Shown here: positions 45,543 through 57,920 of the stretch, in pieces
How positions within the stretch are numbered: position 1 is the first letter of the stretch
How the letters are laid out: each line of letters opens with the position of its first letter
Assembly: GCA_003550325.1 (NCBI GenBank)
Contig: QKWP01000346.1
Location: forward strand, 209,913 to 273,912
DNA: 64,000 nt
Direction of reading: 5' to 3'
Origin: Gigaspora rosea
Lineage: Eukaryota > Glomeromycota > Glomeromycetes > Diversisporales > Gigasporaceae
Program-made: the position numbers and the translations under genes
Notes under the pieces: model-generated
Told to the model about the DNA's origin: nothing
Database searches by the model: none
The model's input: only the letters and a program-made list of their open reading frames with translations

Positions 45543-47612
45543 CCGTCATACCCATGGGATAAACTTGTTAACTCTAACTCTAGACAATGTTGTGTTTATA
45601 AGTTTATAAATTCATACAGGGTCACCAAAATTCCGGTCGGAATACTTCAGAGTGCGTCAGAATGCTGGATCGGTCAATTTTGCCCAAGATCACTGAAATT
45701 TTACTAATGAAATCATATCCATTCATTAAGGCTGATAATTTTGCTATAGAACCTACTAACGACTAACATAAATTGAATATCACGACATAATTGGTCACAT
45801 TGCAGAACATGTGAACTGGCCAATACCAACCTTCATCGCATCCCCAATTTCATCATTCTCGCGTACAAGCCTCAATTCTATTTTTTTCCGATACCGAATC
45901 AACCTTTCGAAAAAAATGTAGAAATCCAGAAATTAATAAATAAATAAATTGAAATAATATAAAGTAACACAAATATGTGCTATTATCAGCAGAGATCGCT
46001 GCATTAACAGATTTTAATTACCTTCTTTTTTCGGTTTTGGTTGACAGGCTTTTTATTAAAAATATAGAAACTTTGGAGTAATAAACGTTATTAAGTAAAT
46101 GTCTACGTCATTACGATACTTTTGATGTAGCTGATGTATCCATACGTCTTCAAATTTCTGCACCTATAATAAAATACATTACTAATACTCCCTCTCCCAC
46201 CCGCTATTACAAAACTAAAAAAGGGGACAATGCGTTCACCGAGGCTTACACTCGCGGTCAGAGCTAACGAGCCCTTAAACCGCTCCCTCAAAGAGGGTGC
46301 CCCCAAAAAAGAGGGAAGTCAGTAGAAGAACTCTACCGTCCTCCCTGCTGGCGTATAAAGTACTGGTTTGCATACAGTAACAACAATGAAGACGATCTTA
46401 AATGGTCCCCCAAATTTCTGAAATAACGAAACTAGACATTACTTATCAAAGTAACCAGGCGGACCTAGACATTACTTATCCAAGTAACCAGACGGCTTAA
46501 ATCAGAGTTGGGTAGAGTACATTGTTTGTCAGAACATATAAACGTCTAGACATTGCCTTGTGTTACCATGAAGGCCTAACAGTACACTATACGCCCAAAA
46601 AATTGTGACGCACAAACACTGAAATGTGGGGGTTTATATAAAAAATTGAGAAATGTGGGATTTATGGATTGCACGTAAAAAAAAAAAAAACGCGAAATCG
46701 GATTGGTTCATCATAATTATGTATTGATGCAATTATGACGATGTCACATGATCACATGATCATTTATGGTCAGGTGAATGCCTTATGTCAAAATAAAAAT
46801 TGCGATCTTCGTGTAACATAAACAACTCGCTAACGCTAACAGAAATTTTACTATGACAACTAGCTTCGTTTCTAAGTAAAAAATGCGTATCATGAAATTT
46901 TACATATAAAGAGCTTTTTATGTTAAAATAAACAAAGTTTTACATCAGATGTAGATCAACTGATCTTGCGAAATTGACATCGATTGTATGGTCACGTGAT
47001 TTGCCGATGTAATAGTAGTTAAATAAAAAAAATTAATTTATGTTAGGGGTTGGGTTTGGGTAAATGTTAGAAAGAGCTATTGTATAGCAAAATTGCACGA
47101 AGAAAATTTTTATTAGGAACATAAAAGCGATTTACTAGTCTAAATTTTATGATTAAACGGTTTTTTTGCGAACGTTTGTTTTGATTTTCTTTACGTTACA
47201 CCTGATCCTGACCAGCTTATGTCGGAAAATCACGGGAGCAGAAAATCGATGCGTTGTAAACAATTGTAATTTTTGTAATATTAAAATTTTAGTAAACATT
47301 ACTTTTCACTTTTTAATACTAACGTTTGGTAATTCAAGATCTTTTACAACTCTTCGAATTCTTAATAAAATACAATAATAAATATTGCACGATAACAATC
47401 ATATCGATTAAATAATTTTTTTTATCGAAAATTAAAGTATCTATTATACTGTGTAAAGTTATTAATTAAATAAACAGGCTTATTTTTAGGCCATTCATAT
47501 TTGTTGTACGAAGCGTAGCGAGGACGATCTCTGTTTGATCAAAAGTGAATGCACGTTATGTCAGAAACATCCATTAAAAATTGAGAATTATAGGTTCTGT
47601 GATGATCAGCAA
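45543..47612. other. Gene-free stretch with short tandem duplication
   Basis: A 33-bp unit CTAGACATTACTTATC.AAGT plus AACCAGRCGG occurs twice at about 46430-46494. About 46190-46350 is GC-richer but has no recognisable product. GTTACACCTGATCCTG at 47196 resembles subterminal motifs of nearby TIR elements. Confidence 0.4.
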
Positions 47613-47712
47613 TAGGGTTGTTAATGGAGCACTCCGTTTACCTCATTAATAGTAATACTCCGGAGTATTACTATTAAAATAAAGCAAACGGAGTGCTCCA
47701 TTAACAACCCTA
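47613..47712. mobile_element. 100-bp near-perfect hairpin hAT-like MITE, perfect TSD
   Basis: TAGGGTTGTTAATGGAGCAC then TCCGTTT is exactly inverted at the right end, with further pairing in to the centre (AGTAATACTCCGGAGTATTACT). The direct repeat ATCAGCAA lies at 47605-47612 and 47713-47720. The entire element is essentially a single stem. Confidence 0.9.
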
Positions 47713-48361
47713 ATCAGCAATCAGTGTAACCCAGCTTAATAGTTCTCTAGGTTACACGTAAAGAATTTAACGTAAATGCATTTTTTTGCTTCGGACTTAT
47801 ATCAGATTCTGATTTCCTAACGCGGTCAACTTTTATATAAAACCGATATTCATTATAATAAGCCTTTAAAATTGATTATATTTGGTAGAAAGTTTGTTTG
47901 TTCAAGTAATATCAAAAAAAGAAATAGGAAATTTTTATGGGTTTATGGGTTGGCAACTTCAAGGACAAACTCGGAAGCAAATTTTTAAAAAACTGACCTT
48001 TTTAACACATATTTGGCTTATAATTAAATATATAAGCACTATAATTTTTTAGTATTTAATTATAAACACAAGGTTAGTAAAAAAGGTTCTTATGAAAATT
48101 CGTACTGTAATAATGAAATTTCTTTAATAATCTTCAATCAATATTTTGAGGTACAGACGATTTTTAAAAAAAGTCGCTTGTTTTGAATTTTCACATTACA
48201 CCTAATCCTGCGATTTTATTAGCCATACGAGATTGGCATCACACTGGTATCACATGAACTAAAAAACTATATCAGCTATGTAATTTATCATATTGCAGAT
48301 TTTTTATATTACACAAACACAAATCAATTTTCAATTTATCATTTCAATTTCAGATTTATCA
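47713..48361. other. Flank downstream of the transposase pseudogene
   Basis: No gene. CATTACACCTAATCCTGCGA at about 48204 repeats the motif seen at 47196 and in elements near 40575 and 41297. Confidence 0.4.
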
Positions 48362-50772
48362 TTACAATAAAAAACTATTTACGAACAAATAAATATTCAA
48401 ACAATTTATTAGCTTATCGTTAAGATTTTCCTTAATTGAAATTGTATCATTTATAAATTTTGTCTGCTGTTGACGTTTCTCTATTCTAAGTTCTGCTAAA
48501 TCCAAAGAATTACAACCGATCTCAGTAAGTGGTAAACTTGCAAGCCGTAATTTTGACTGTTGAAGATTACTTGTCATATTTGGATGTGTTTTATGATCCC
48601 ACTTATTAAACAAGCCTTCAACTTGTTGCTAGTGCACCAAGATATACCAAATTCGATTTTTACAAATTCATACATCTTTGGAAAATTGTGTAAGGGTTTT
48701 CGTTCTTGAATAAATTGATGAAATTCGCAACTAAATTCAGGATTAAGTAATGCAGATGATAGGCCAAAATCATTAAATTCAGTAGATTCAATGTCTAACT
48801 TAATAAATTTTGCATAACACAATTCTCACAATGATGGTACTGAAAACCAAGGTATTCCTAAAATAACATGTGCAAAGCTTCGTGCAAATTCCCATCCATA
48901 CTTTCCACCTAATCGACAAATACTAAGTGGTAGATGTAGCCGGCAATCCAACCATTTTTGGTAAAGCTCTAACGCTTTTTGTACCCCACATTCTAAATCT
49001 GAAGTAAGCTTGAAAAGTTGATCATCATTTAACAAATCAAGACTTTCAAGTAATTCTTCTCTAAAAAATAAGTAGTGATCTTCAGCAATATTTCGAAGTC
49101 TCGTGATAGTACAAGTCACAAAGTCAGCATTTGGTGTGCACATCGACCTGGAGAAAGATTTATTGGTAAAGTATTTTCACTTTGTAATTGCAATTTAGAA
49201 TCGTAACCCATAAGAATTTAACCATAGGATAATACAAGTCTTTTCCAAATTGGATAAGTAATTTGATTTGAATATTTAAGATTGGATTATGAAGCCAGCT
49301 TTGAAATAATTCCCATTTCTTTATATATAATTTTGGTGTATTATTTCTAGCTTTAAGACACGACAAAAACCATTCTGTAAATTTTTTATGAAAGTCTCTT
49401 CGTTCTAAGTATTGTTCAGCACATTTTAATTTGTAGAGCTATCTTGATCGAATAGGTTGCTAATACTTTGTTAATGAATAGTTGAATTGTTTTTATAAAG
49501 TTTACAAATGTAATCAGATCGTATTCCCATTGGCTTGTCTTTATTGCTCTTATTGTAAGCATCATGAAGGTCCCAAGCCAAATATAGAAGATTTGCTGAA
49601 AGCTCTTTTTGTGAAAATCCTGTAATACTAGATAGTTTACCAAAAGCAGCCTCCTCGAAATTGTTCATTACAATATGCGCAACATGAATTCCGCATGGAA
49701 CTCGAAGCAAGTTTGCAGTACTCAATTGGTTAAACATACAAAGCATTTTGAGAGTTTAATTTAAAATGACTAAATGTATCAAATATTGCTTGAGCAACCA
49801 CTTTTTCCATACAAGCATATACCTTTCATCTCTAATACTTGAAAGTCTGGCTTGTTGTCTTTAAAGTTCCAGAATATAGCACACAATACAAATATCTTAT
49901 GCTGACCTCAAGTCGATTCATCCACCATTATTCTAAAGGTGAAATATTCTGAACAAACACTTGAATTAAAAATCTTGTTGACATGAATTTCGCTAACTTC
50001 TTTATTCCATCTGATAATAGATTGAGCTGAAATTGATAACGGTAAATCTTCACTAGTTAAAAAGCCTAATATCAATGTGTAACTTGAACAGTACTTCGGA
50101 ATGACATTTGATTTATTTGGGATATTTGTGTAGCTAAGGTTATAAAACGAGTTGTATATTCATATTTATTCTTCATAAGAATCGCTTGAATGCTTTCTTT
50201 GAAGCTTCAAGAATCTACAGATAATGGTCTTCGAGCTGTAGCACATACTTTTGATATATGTTGATGTTTTTTGCATTCATATTGTGATAATGTTCCTAAC
50301 AACTGTTTAATTTTGTAACTCTTTTTTGCATTTGAATGTTCTAATTGAGTTACCTGTTTTTCAAGTGTCTTATTTTTTGAACTAATGAGTCCGAATCCTG
50401 ACCCGCTTTATAAAGAGATGAACTTATAAAGCTTAAAGCCTTATTTTGTAAGAATGGTGAAAGCAAATTACCCTCGTTTGGTCCTTTAGAGTATCGCATT
50501 GTATTAAATAAATGGAGTGCAGATTTCAATTGATCGTCAGGCAGCTGTTTAACTCTATCAATTAACTTTTGACGTAGTGTTGTTCGGTTCAATTTTTTGT
50601 CATAAGTTTGTTGAATAATACTTTGATAAACTAATTGTAATTCGTTATCATCCATTTGAATTAACATATTATTGATATCTTGAATTCCTTTTTCATGACC
50701 AGCCTTTCGTGCATTTGCTGACGCTTGACCTGCTTTACGTGCTTTAAGTTTTTTTTTAGACACTGGTGGCAT
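48362..50772 (-). pseudogene. Decayed hAT-like transposase-family gene
   Basis: The N-terminal 140-codon ORF starts MPPVSKKKLKARKAGQASAN (basic) and continues as a helical region. Downstream pieces in shifting frames follow the order of a transposase-like family expanded in Rhizophagus: SQSIIRWNKEVSEIHV-like, then FRIMVDEST and HKIFVLCAIFWNFKDNKPDF, then LLRVPCGIHVAHIVMNNFEE with AAFGKLSSITGF, then the KWELFQSWLHNPILNIQIKL region, LPLSICRLGGKYGWEFARSF, and a C-terminal FNKWDHKTHPNMTSNLQQSK. DEST contains a candidate catalytic Asp. At least six frame changes and several stops make it inactive. No TIRs could be assigned around it. The hAT label is by pattern; a related DDE family is possible. 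Confidence 0.65.
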
Positions 50773-51564
50773 TTTACCTATTATTATGCTTGATTTGTCT
50801 TAAACGATAATTATTGATGTGGATGAAGATTTGATTTTATTTTATTATGTGTTCAATCCCAACCTTCACAATGTTTCTTCTTAATAATGACCTCCCTCCT
50901 TCTTCTCACAAGACACTACAATGTTATTTATTAAGCACAGTTGTTTTTATTCAAGAAATATCAGAAGTTAAAGTTCGATCTTACAGATTGACTCCTATTT
51001 ATTTAATTTGATGTGTGATTGCATCATCAATCTATTGTTCTTTTACGCAGACATTACTAATTACGATTTACCTGAAATCTATCGGATATTATTAAATTCA
51101 TATAAAGATCGATATTTTAGATATTTTAAATGTATCAACCTATTATCTAGATGTTAAATCGGCTGGAAAATTTCATTACTTATTTATAAAGGTCAAAGAA
51201 TAAGGCTATGTTGTTATTTTTTTTTATTAATATGTGCGTTCTAAGATTAGTCTTATAGAATACTTGAAAATTCATTGATTAAGATGAAAAAAATTATCTT
51301 AAAACAAATAATCGAAATTTAATTAGAACTTTAGTGAAAAATCAAACATAGCCACTTTGAAACAGTTCTGACGAATAGTTTTCAAAATTGGAAAAATAAG
51401 TGCAATATTTGTGTGATACATTTAGAATTTTGCACTTTTCTCTATAATAAAGTAATAGTATAATTATATTCGATTAATTTTTTAATTTCATTAATAAAAA
51501 TCCGATCATTCTGATCATAATAAATTGATCAAAGTTGCTGACATAGTTTTGATCAATTAGCCCG
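50773..51564. repeat. Flank with diverged dispersed-repeat segment B
   Basis: About 51320-51560 resembles segment B (7445-7830, 22705-22975): a shared AGAACTTTAGTGAAAA start and a TCATAATAAATTGATCAAAG to TTGCTGACATAG end. No gene recognised before it. Confidence 0.4.
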
Positions 51565-52170
51565 TGTAACACCCCAATACGAGATGACGTGCCATTAAAT
51601 ACGTGTAATTCCAACTAACGAGCCTATACGTGTCATCCCGAATTCCCCGAATACGTGCCATTCCGTATAAAATTTTAAACGTGCCGATACGTATCATTTT
51701 AAACACGTGCCATTCCGTGTGGCGTATAGGGTGTCCAGGATTATGCGATGCGATTAGGTAAATTATGCGGGCGAACTGAAGTTGATTATGCGATGGATGC
51801 GAAATAAATTTAAAATTATGCGATCGACTAGATCGATTATGCGATTTTTATTATATGTAATTAATTCTTTTAGTTCTGTTCTTCGAAATTTTTCGGACAT
51901 TTACCAAAAATTTTACCTCAACTATGCTCGTAATTTAAGTTCATTCATTTTCTATATCGGAACTTTTCGGGACCTACATTCTGTCATCCAAATTACAAAT
52001 TTAAAGCTTGCAAAATGAAGTTAACATATTCCCAACAACCAATCAGATTTTATTCACGTGATTTAAGCTTTTTTTTGCTAGATGCAAATTATGCGCATCG
52101 CATAATCCTGGAAACCTAGTGGCGTACCACAGTACACGTGCCGTTACGGACATCTCCGTGCTAAATGCCC
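51565..52170. repeat. Repeat with ACGTGCCATT motifs, host of the MITE at 51727
   Basis: Several ACGTGCCATT / TACGTGTCAT motifs occur on the left (51580-51720), and ACGTGCCGTTACGG resumes at 52135 after the MITE. It is a small, GC-richer element whose exact ends are unclear. Confidence 0.5.
51727..52118. mobile_element. hAT-like MITE, 392 bp, perfect 8-bp TSD
   Basis: TAGGGTGTCCAGGATTATGC then GATGCG pairs with TAGGTTTCCAGGATTATGCG then ATGCG (reverse complement of right). The direct repeat GTGGCGTA lies at 51719-51726 and 52119-52126. Repeated ATTATGCGAT motifs in the left arm. The interior (about 51880-51975) shares a TTCATTTT..TCGGAACTTTTCGG..CC segment with 7831-8181. Confidence 0.9.
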
Positions 52171-53259
52171 GGACCACTTTTTTCATAGGGTATGTCAACT
52201 AATACTGCGCATCATAGGACATTGGACATTGCATAGGACAAATTGGAAATGTCAATGACCAGTAAAAAGCCATTGGATATATGGCTTTCCCAACCCTGAT
52301 TCTGCATGCATAAACATTGTATTATTAAATTCCTGAATGCCAGCAATTTTGACATTGTGGTAATAATAAATAATAACATATTTTAACATAATATTTAATT
52401 GCCAATGCGTCTAAGAAGAATAGGATTATATATGCGCAAATTACTATTAAACTTATATATATTATGAAATCTTCTTTTCCTCTATAGCTAAATATTTTTT
52501 TTATTATGCTAACATATTTCGACTTTCTAAATAAAAATGTAGAGAAGATTTTTTTACATATAATATAATAAAATTATTAAAATTAATTTTAAAATTTCAG
52601 CTATATAAATTTTTATATGTTTAGAGGAAAAAAAGATTTAATAACTATATAAAATATTATACATAGTAATTTGCTAGTAACTATATAATAATACTATCGT
52701 TCTTATGTGGATTGCTAATTAAGTTGTTTGAATGGTTGCTTGCCCTGATTTTGAAGAAAATAAACACATTTAACTTGAGAAATAATTAAACCACAAGAGA
52801 ATAGATAAAAAAGATAACTCTGATATTCATGTTTAAATATTTATATAAAATTTTTTTACCGTATTTAATTTTTTTATCTGAAAACTTTAAAAATAAAAAC
52901 TTATTTATCGTTATAAAAGGATTTTATATAAAAATAAAATTTGAAAAAACAATACAGCAAATAATGCGATTTATGTAAGCAACGCAAGAATGACTATAAT
53001 TAAATATCAGGGCTTAAATACATTTCGTGAGTTATAATTAACAAACAAATTCAAATTCGTTATTCTAAAATTTAGCTATTTGAGAAAGTGATGAGCCTTT
53101 ATCAAGTATTAATTTATGATAGCATTATACATGCTGTTTGTTATATGAAAATATATAACATTATAGTTTCATTAAATTATTTCATGGCTTCATTATTTGG
53201 ATTGGTATTTTGACCTTCCGATTGTTCCTTCTTTTTTCTATAGCAGTACTGAGTTAAAA
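52171..53259. other. Gene-free stretch
   Basis: AT-rich. A single TIR-like end CCAACCCTG at about 52288 recalls the 18595 MITE, but no partner end or TSD was found. No gene. Confidence 0.4.
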
Positions 53260-54729
53260 ATTTAATTGTTAATATTCATGGATATATCCGTTATTAAAAT
53301 AAACAGAAATTTTATACTCATTCTGGCAAGTTAAATGATTGAAGTTGCGTTATTTAACAATCAATACTCTTGGATATACCCAATATTAAAATCAACAGAA
53401 ATTTTATACTCACACTGTTAATTTAGTTATATTATTTAACTGTTAATATAAGATTATACCAGATATTAAAATGAAAAGAAATTTTATACTTACCCCCCTG
53501 GTAAGTTTAATGATTAGAGTTGCATTATTTAGCATTTAATATTCTTGAATATACCTAATATTAAAATAAACAGAAATTTTCTACTCACACTGATAAGTTA
53601 GTGATTATAGTTGCATTATTTAATAATTAGTACGTTTGAATATACCAAATATTAAAAATAAATAGAACTTTTATACTCACACTGGCGAATTAATGATTAG
53701 GGTGTCATTAATTAACTGTTAATACTCTCAGATACACATTAAAAATTAAAAGAAATCTTATACTCACGCTAGTAATTAATAATTAAAGTTGCATTATTAA
53801 TATTTAATACTCATAGACATACATGATATTAAAATAAATAGAAATTTTATATTCACCCTATTGAGTTAATGATTAAAATTGCATTATTTAACAGTTAATA
53901 CTCTTGAATACACCCGATATTAAAATGAATAGAAATTTTATATTCACGCTAGTAAATTAATAATTAGAGTTGCATAATTTAGCTGTTAATACTCTTGGAT
54001 ATACTTGGTACTAAAATAAACAGAAATTGTACTCACTCTAGAACGTTAATGATTAGAATTGCATTATTTGCACAATATAATAGTTAATATTCTTGGATAT
54101 ATTTGACAGTAAATGAACAAATTTATACACTCACGCTGGTAGGTTAATGATTAAAGTTGCATTATTTAGCTACTAATATTTTTGGATATAATCGATATAA
54201 AGTCAACAAATGAACAGATTTTATACTCACACTTGTAAATTAATGATTAAAGTCGCATTATTTATCAGTTTAATACTCTTAGATGTACCCGATATTAAAA
54301 CTTTTATACTCACACTGGTAAATTAGAGTTGCATTATTTAACAATAAATACTATTGAATATACCTAATATTAAAATTATCAGAAATTTTATACTCACTCT
54401 AGCAAATTAATAGTTAGAGTTCCATTATTTACATATAACTTTTAATATTCTTGAATATACCTGATCTTAAAAATGAAAAGCAATTTTTACTCACCCTAGT
54501 AGTAGTATGTTAATGATTAGATTTGTATTATTTAACAGTTAATATTTTTGGACAATCTTAAAATAAGCAGAAATTTTATAACACACCCTAGTAAATTAAT
54601 TATTAGGTTCATATTTAATAGTTAACACTCTTGGATATACTTGACATAAAAATGAATGGAAATTTTATACTAACCCTGCAAAATTAATAATTAGAGTAAC
54701 ATTATTTAACAGTACATTATTTATTAGTT

Positions 54730-54945
54730 AATGTGACAGATTAAAATGAAATCAGATTAAAACGAAACAAGCGATAGCGCAAATAGACAAGCCACCAAAA
54801 AATACAAATATTTGAGTGCATTTTATTAGCATTTTTTAGGGTTAGGATTGGGTTTAAAGGTAGAATTTATAATAAGTGGACTTAGAGGGTCGAATAGAAA
54901 CCTCTCATTTCATTTTTATTTGATTTCATTATGATCCGCGACAGT
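54730..54945. mobile_element. TIR-like insertion in the satellite
   Basis: Left GACAGATTAAAATGAAATCA pairs imperfectly with GCGGATCATAATGAAATCAA (reverse complement of right), over about 34 bp. The interior has TTAGGGTTAGGATTGGGTTT. The satellite phrase AGTTAAT precedes and follows it. Confidence 0.55.
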
Positions 54946-56099
54946 TAATACTCTTAATACTCTGGAGTACCTAATGTGAAAATAAATAGATAATTTCTAC
55001 TCACCCTGGTAAGTTAATAACAGTACAGTTATTTAATAGTTAATGCCCGTGGATATACCCGATGTTAAAGTGAACAAAATTTTATAGTCACCCTGGTAAA
55101 TTAATGATTAGGGTTGCAGTTAATACTCTTGTATATACCGATATTAAAAATGAGTAGAAAGTTTATACACACCCTATAAAGTTAATAATTGAAGTTACTT
55201 TTAACAGTTAATATCTTAAATATACCTGATATTAAGCAGAAATTTTTTACTCACGCTGGTAAATTAATAATTACATTCGCATTATTTAACATTTAATAAT
55301 TCATGGATATATTCAATATTCAAAATCAACAGAAATATTTTACTCACTCTGGAAAGTTAATAATTAGAGATAATTCATCATTTAACAGTTAATGGTCGGT
55401 CTTGTATATACATATACAAAATTTCAACTCACCCTGGTAATTAATAATTAGAGTTGTATTATTTAACAAGAGTTAATACTCATTAACAGATATACCCGAT
55501 ATTAAAAGAACAGAAATTTTATACACACACTAATAATTCAACGATTAAATTTAATAGTTAATATTCTTAAATAAACCTGAGATTAAAATGAACAGAAATT
55601 CATACTCACTCTAGTAAGTTAATGATTAAAATTGCATTATACCGTTAATACTTTTGGATATAATCAAAATATTAAAATGAACAGAATTTTATACTCACTC
55701 TAGTAAATTAATGATTTGGGTCATATTATTTAACAGTTAATACTCTTAGATATATACCTAACAGAAATTTTATGCTTACCCTGATAAGTTAAGCATTATT
55801 TAACAGATATTTAATAGTTAATATTCTTGAATATAACAAATATTAAAATAAAAAAATTTCATGCTCACCCTAACAAATTAATTATCAGAATTGCATTTTA
55901 TTTAATCGTTAATACCCTTAAATTAAAATGAAAAATTCTACACTCACACTGATAATATAATGATCAAAAGTGCATTCATTATTCAGCAGTTAACACACTT
56001 GATATACTCAATATTAAAAAGACAATTGTTTACTTACACTGACACTGTTAATGATTAGAGTTGCAGTTAACACTCTTGGATATATCCGATATTTATAAA

Positions 56100-56340
56100 T
56101 ATTGGTCATGCTATAATGACATTTGCTCTGTCTGAGTAAATGATCAGCCGACATGTGCCACGCAGCGGCACGTTTCAGCAATTATTTACCATGACAGATC
56201 AAATTTGGCATTTCTCACCGCATGATTCGATATCAAATGATATCGTGCAATTTATGATCACGCACCATTGTACTTACGCAATAATGCACAAAAATAACGA
56301 AAACCTCTATGATCATAAATGTTTGCACAATAACATAATG
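56100..56340. other. Non-satellite insertion
   Basis: About 240 bp without the satellite consensus, GC-richer (GCCACGCAGCGGCACG near 56158). No clear TIRs. A 75-codon ORF here is not convincing. Confidence 0.45.
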
Positions 56341-57775
56341 AACAAAAATTTTCTGCTTACCCTGTAAGTTAATAATTAAAATTACATTACTACTCTTGAA
56401 TTACCAGATATTGAAATAAACAAATTTCTAATTACCCTATAAAATTATTGATTAGATTTGCATTATTTAACAGTTAATGCACTTTAATAGAAATTTTCTA
56501 CTCACACTGGTAAGTTAAATATTAGAGTTGCATTATTTTACAGTTAATACTCATCGATGCATCCGAAATTAAAATAAACAGAAATTTTATACATACGCTG
56601 TTAAGTTATAATTAGAGTTGTATCAGTCAATATACCTGATGTTAAAATGAGCTTAAATTTTATACTTACTCTAGTAAGTTAATAATTAGAATTGCATTAT
56701 ATAACAGTTAATATTCATAGAATATCCGATCTTCAAATGAGCAGAAATTTTAAACTCACTCTAATGATTTGAGTTGCATTATTTAACAATTAATACTTTG
56801 AATATATCCAATCTTAAATGAACAGAAATTTTATACTCACTCTAATAAGTTTCAACGGTTAATACTCTTGAACATACCCAGTATTAAAATGAATAGAATT
56901 TTATACTCACCCTGATAAGTTAATATCAGAGTTATATAACTTAATACTCTTGAATATACCCGATATTGAAATAATCAGAAACTTATACTCACACTGCTAA
57001 TTTAATTTTAATAGTCAATACTTGGGTATATCAATATTAAAATAAACAAAATTTTGTGCACACCCTAGTATGTTAATGATCAAAATTGCATTATTTAATA
57101 GTTAATATTCTTGAATATTTTTGATATTAAAATGAACAGAAATTTTATGTTTACCCTGTAAGTTAATTATTAGTGATAGTTAATATTCTTAGATGTACCC
57201 CGATATTAAATAAACAAAAATTTTCTACTCACGCTAGTGAGTTAAATTAGAGTTGAATATTTTAGCAGTTAATACTCATGGATATATTTATATTCAAATG
57301 AACAAAAATTTTATACTCACACTAGTAAGTTAATAGTTAGATTTTCATTATTGAAAGTTAATAAACTTTGATATATACAATACTAAAATACCAAATTTTA
57401 TACTCACTCTGGTAAATTTAATGATTAGAGTTCATCATTTAAAAATTAATGCACATAGTATGCCCGATATTAAAATGAATAAAAATTTTATACTTACTCT
57501 ATTAATAATTAAAGTACATTACTTATCAGGCAATACTCTCGGATATACATAACAATTTTATACTTACTCTAATAAGTTAATTTATTAGAGTTGTATCATT
57601 TAACAGTCGATATACTTGTATTAAAATGAACAGTAATTTTCTACTCACACTGATAAGATAATGATTAGAGTTGTATCATTTAACAGTTAATTTCATAAAT
57701 ATATTAAACAGAAATTTTATACTCACGCTAATAAGTTAATGATTAGAGTTGTATGATTAATAGTTAATACTATTG

Positions 57776-57920
57776 GTATGTTACATCTAAAGTTACACTC
57801 TATCTGAAGTTGCGACTTTAGATATCTAAAATAGCACTTAGCTAGAATTACATGCATGAAGATTTAATTTCAGGGGCTTAACTCTAGTCAGGTGCTATTT
57901 TAGATATCAAAGTGGCAATG
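57776..57920. mobile_element. Hairpin insertion in the satellite
   Basis: GATATCTAAAATAGCACTTA and its inverse GATATCTAAAATAGCACCTG face each other around ATTTAATTTCAGGGGCTTAA. The same core occurs in the small element at 33550-33710. Confidence 0.6.

Noticed and set aside
52180..52296. MITE ending in CCAACCCTG
   Set aside because: Only one end is visible; no inverse partner or duplicated flank was found.
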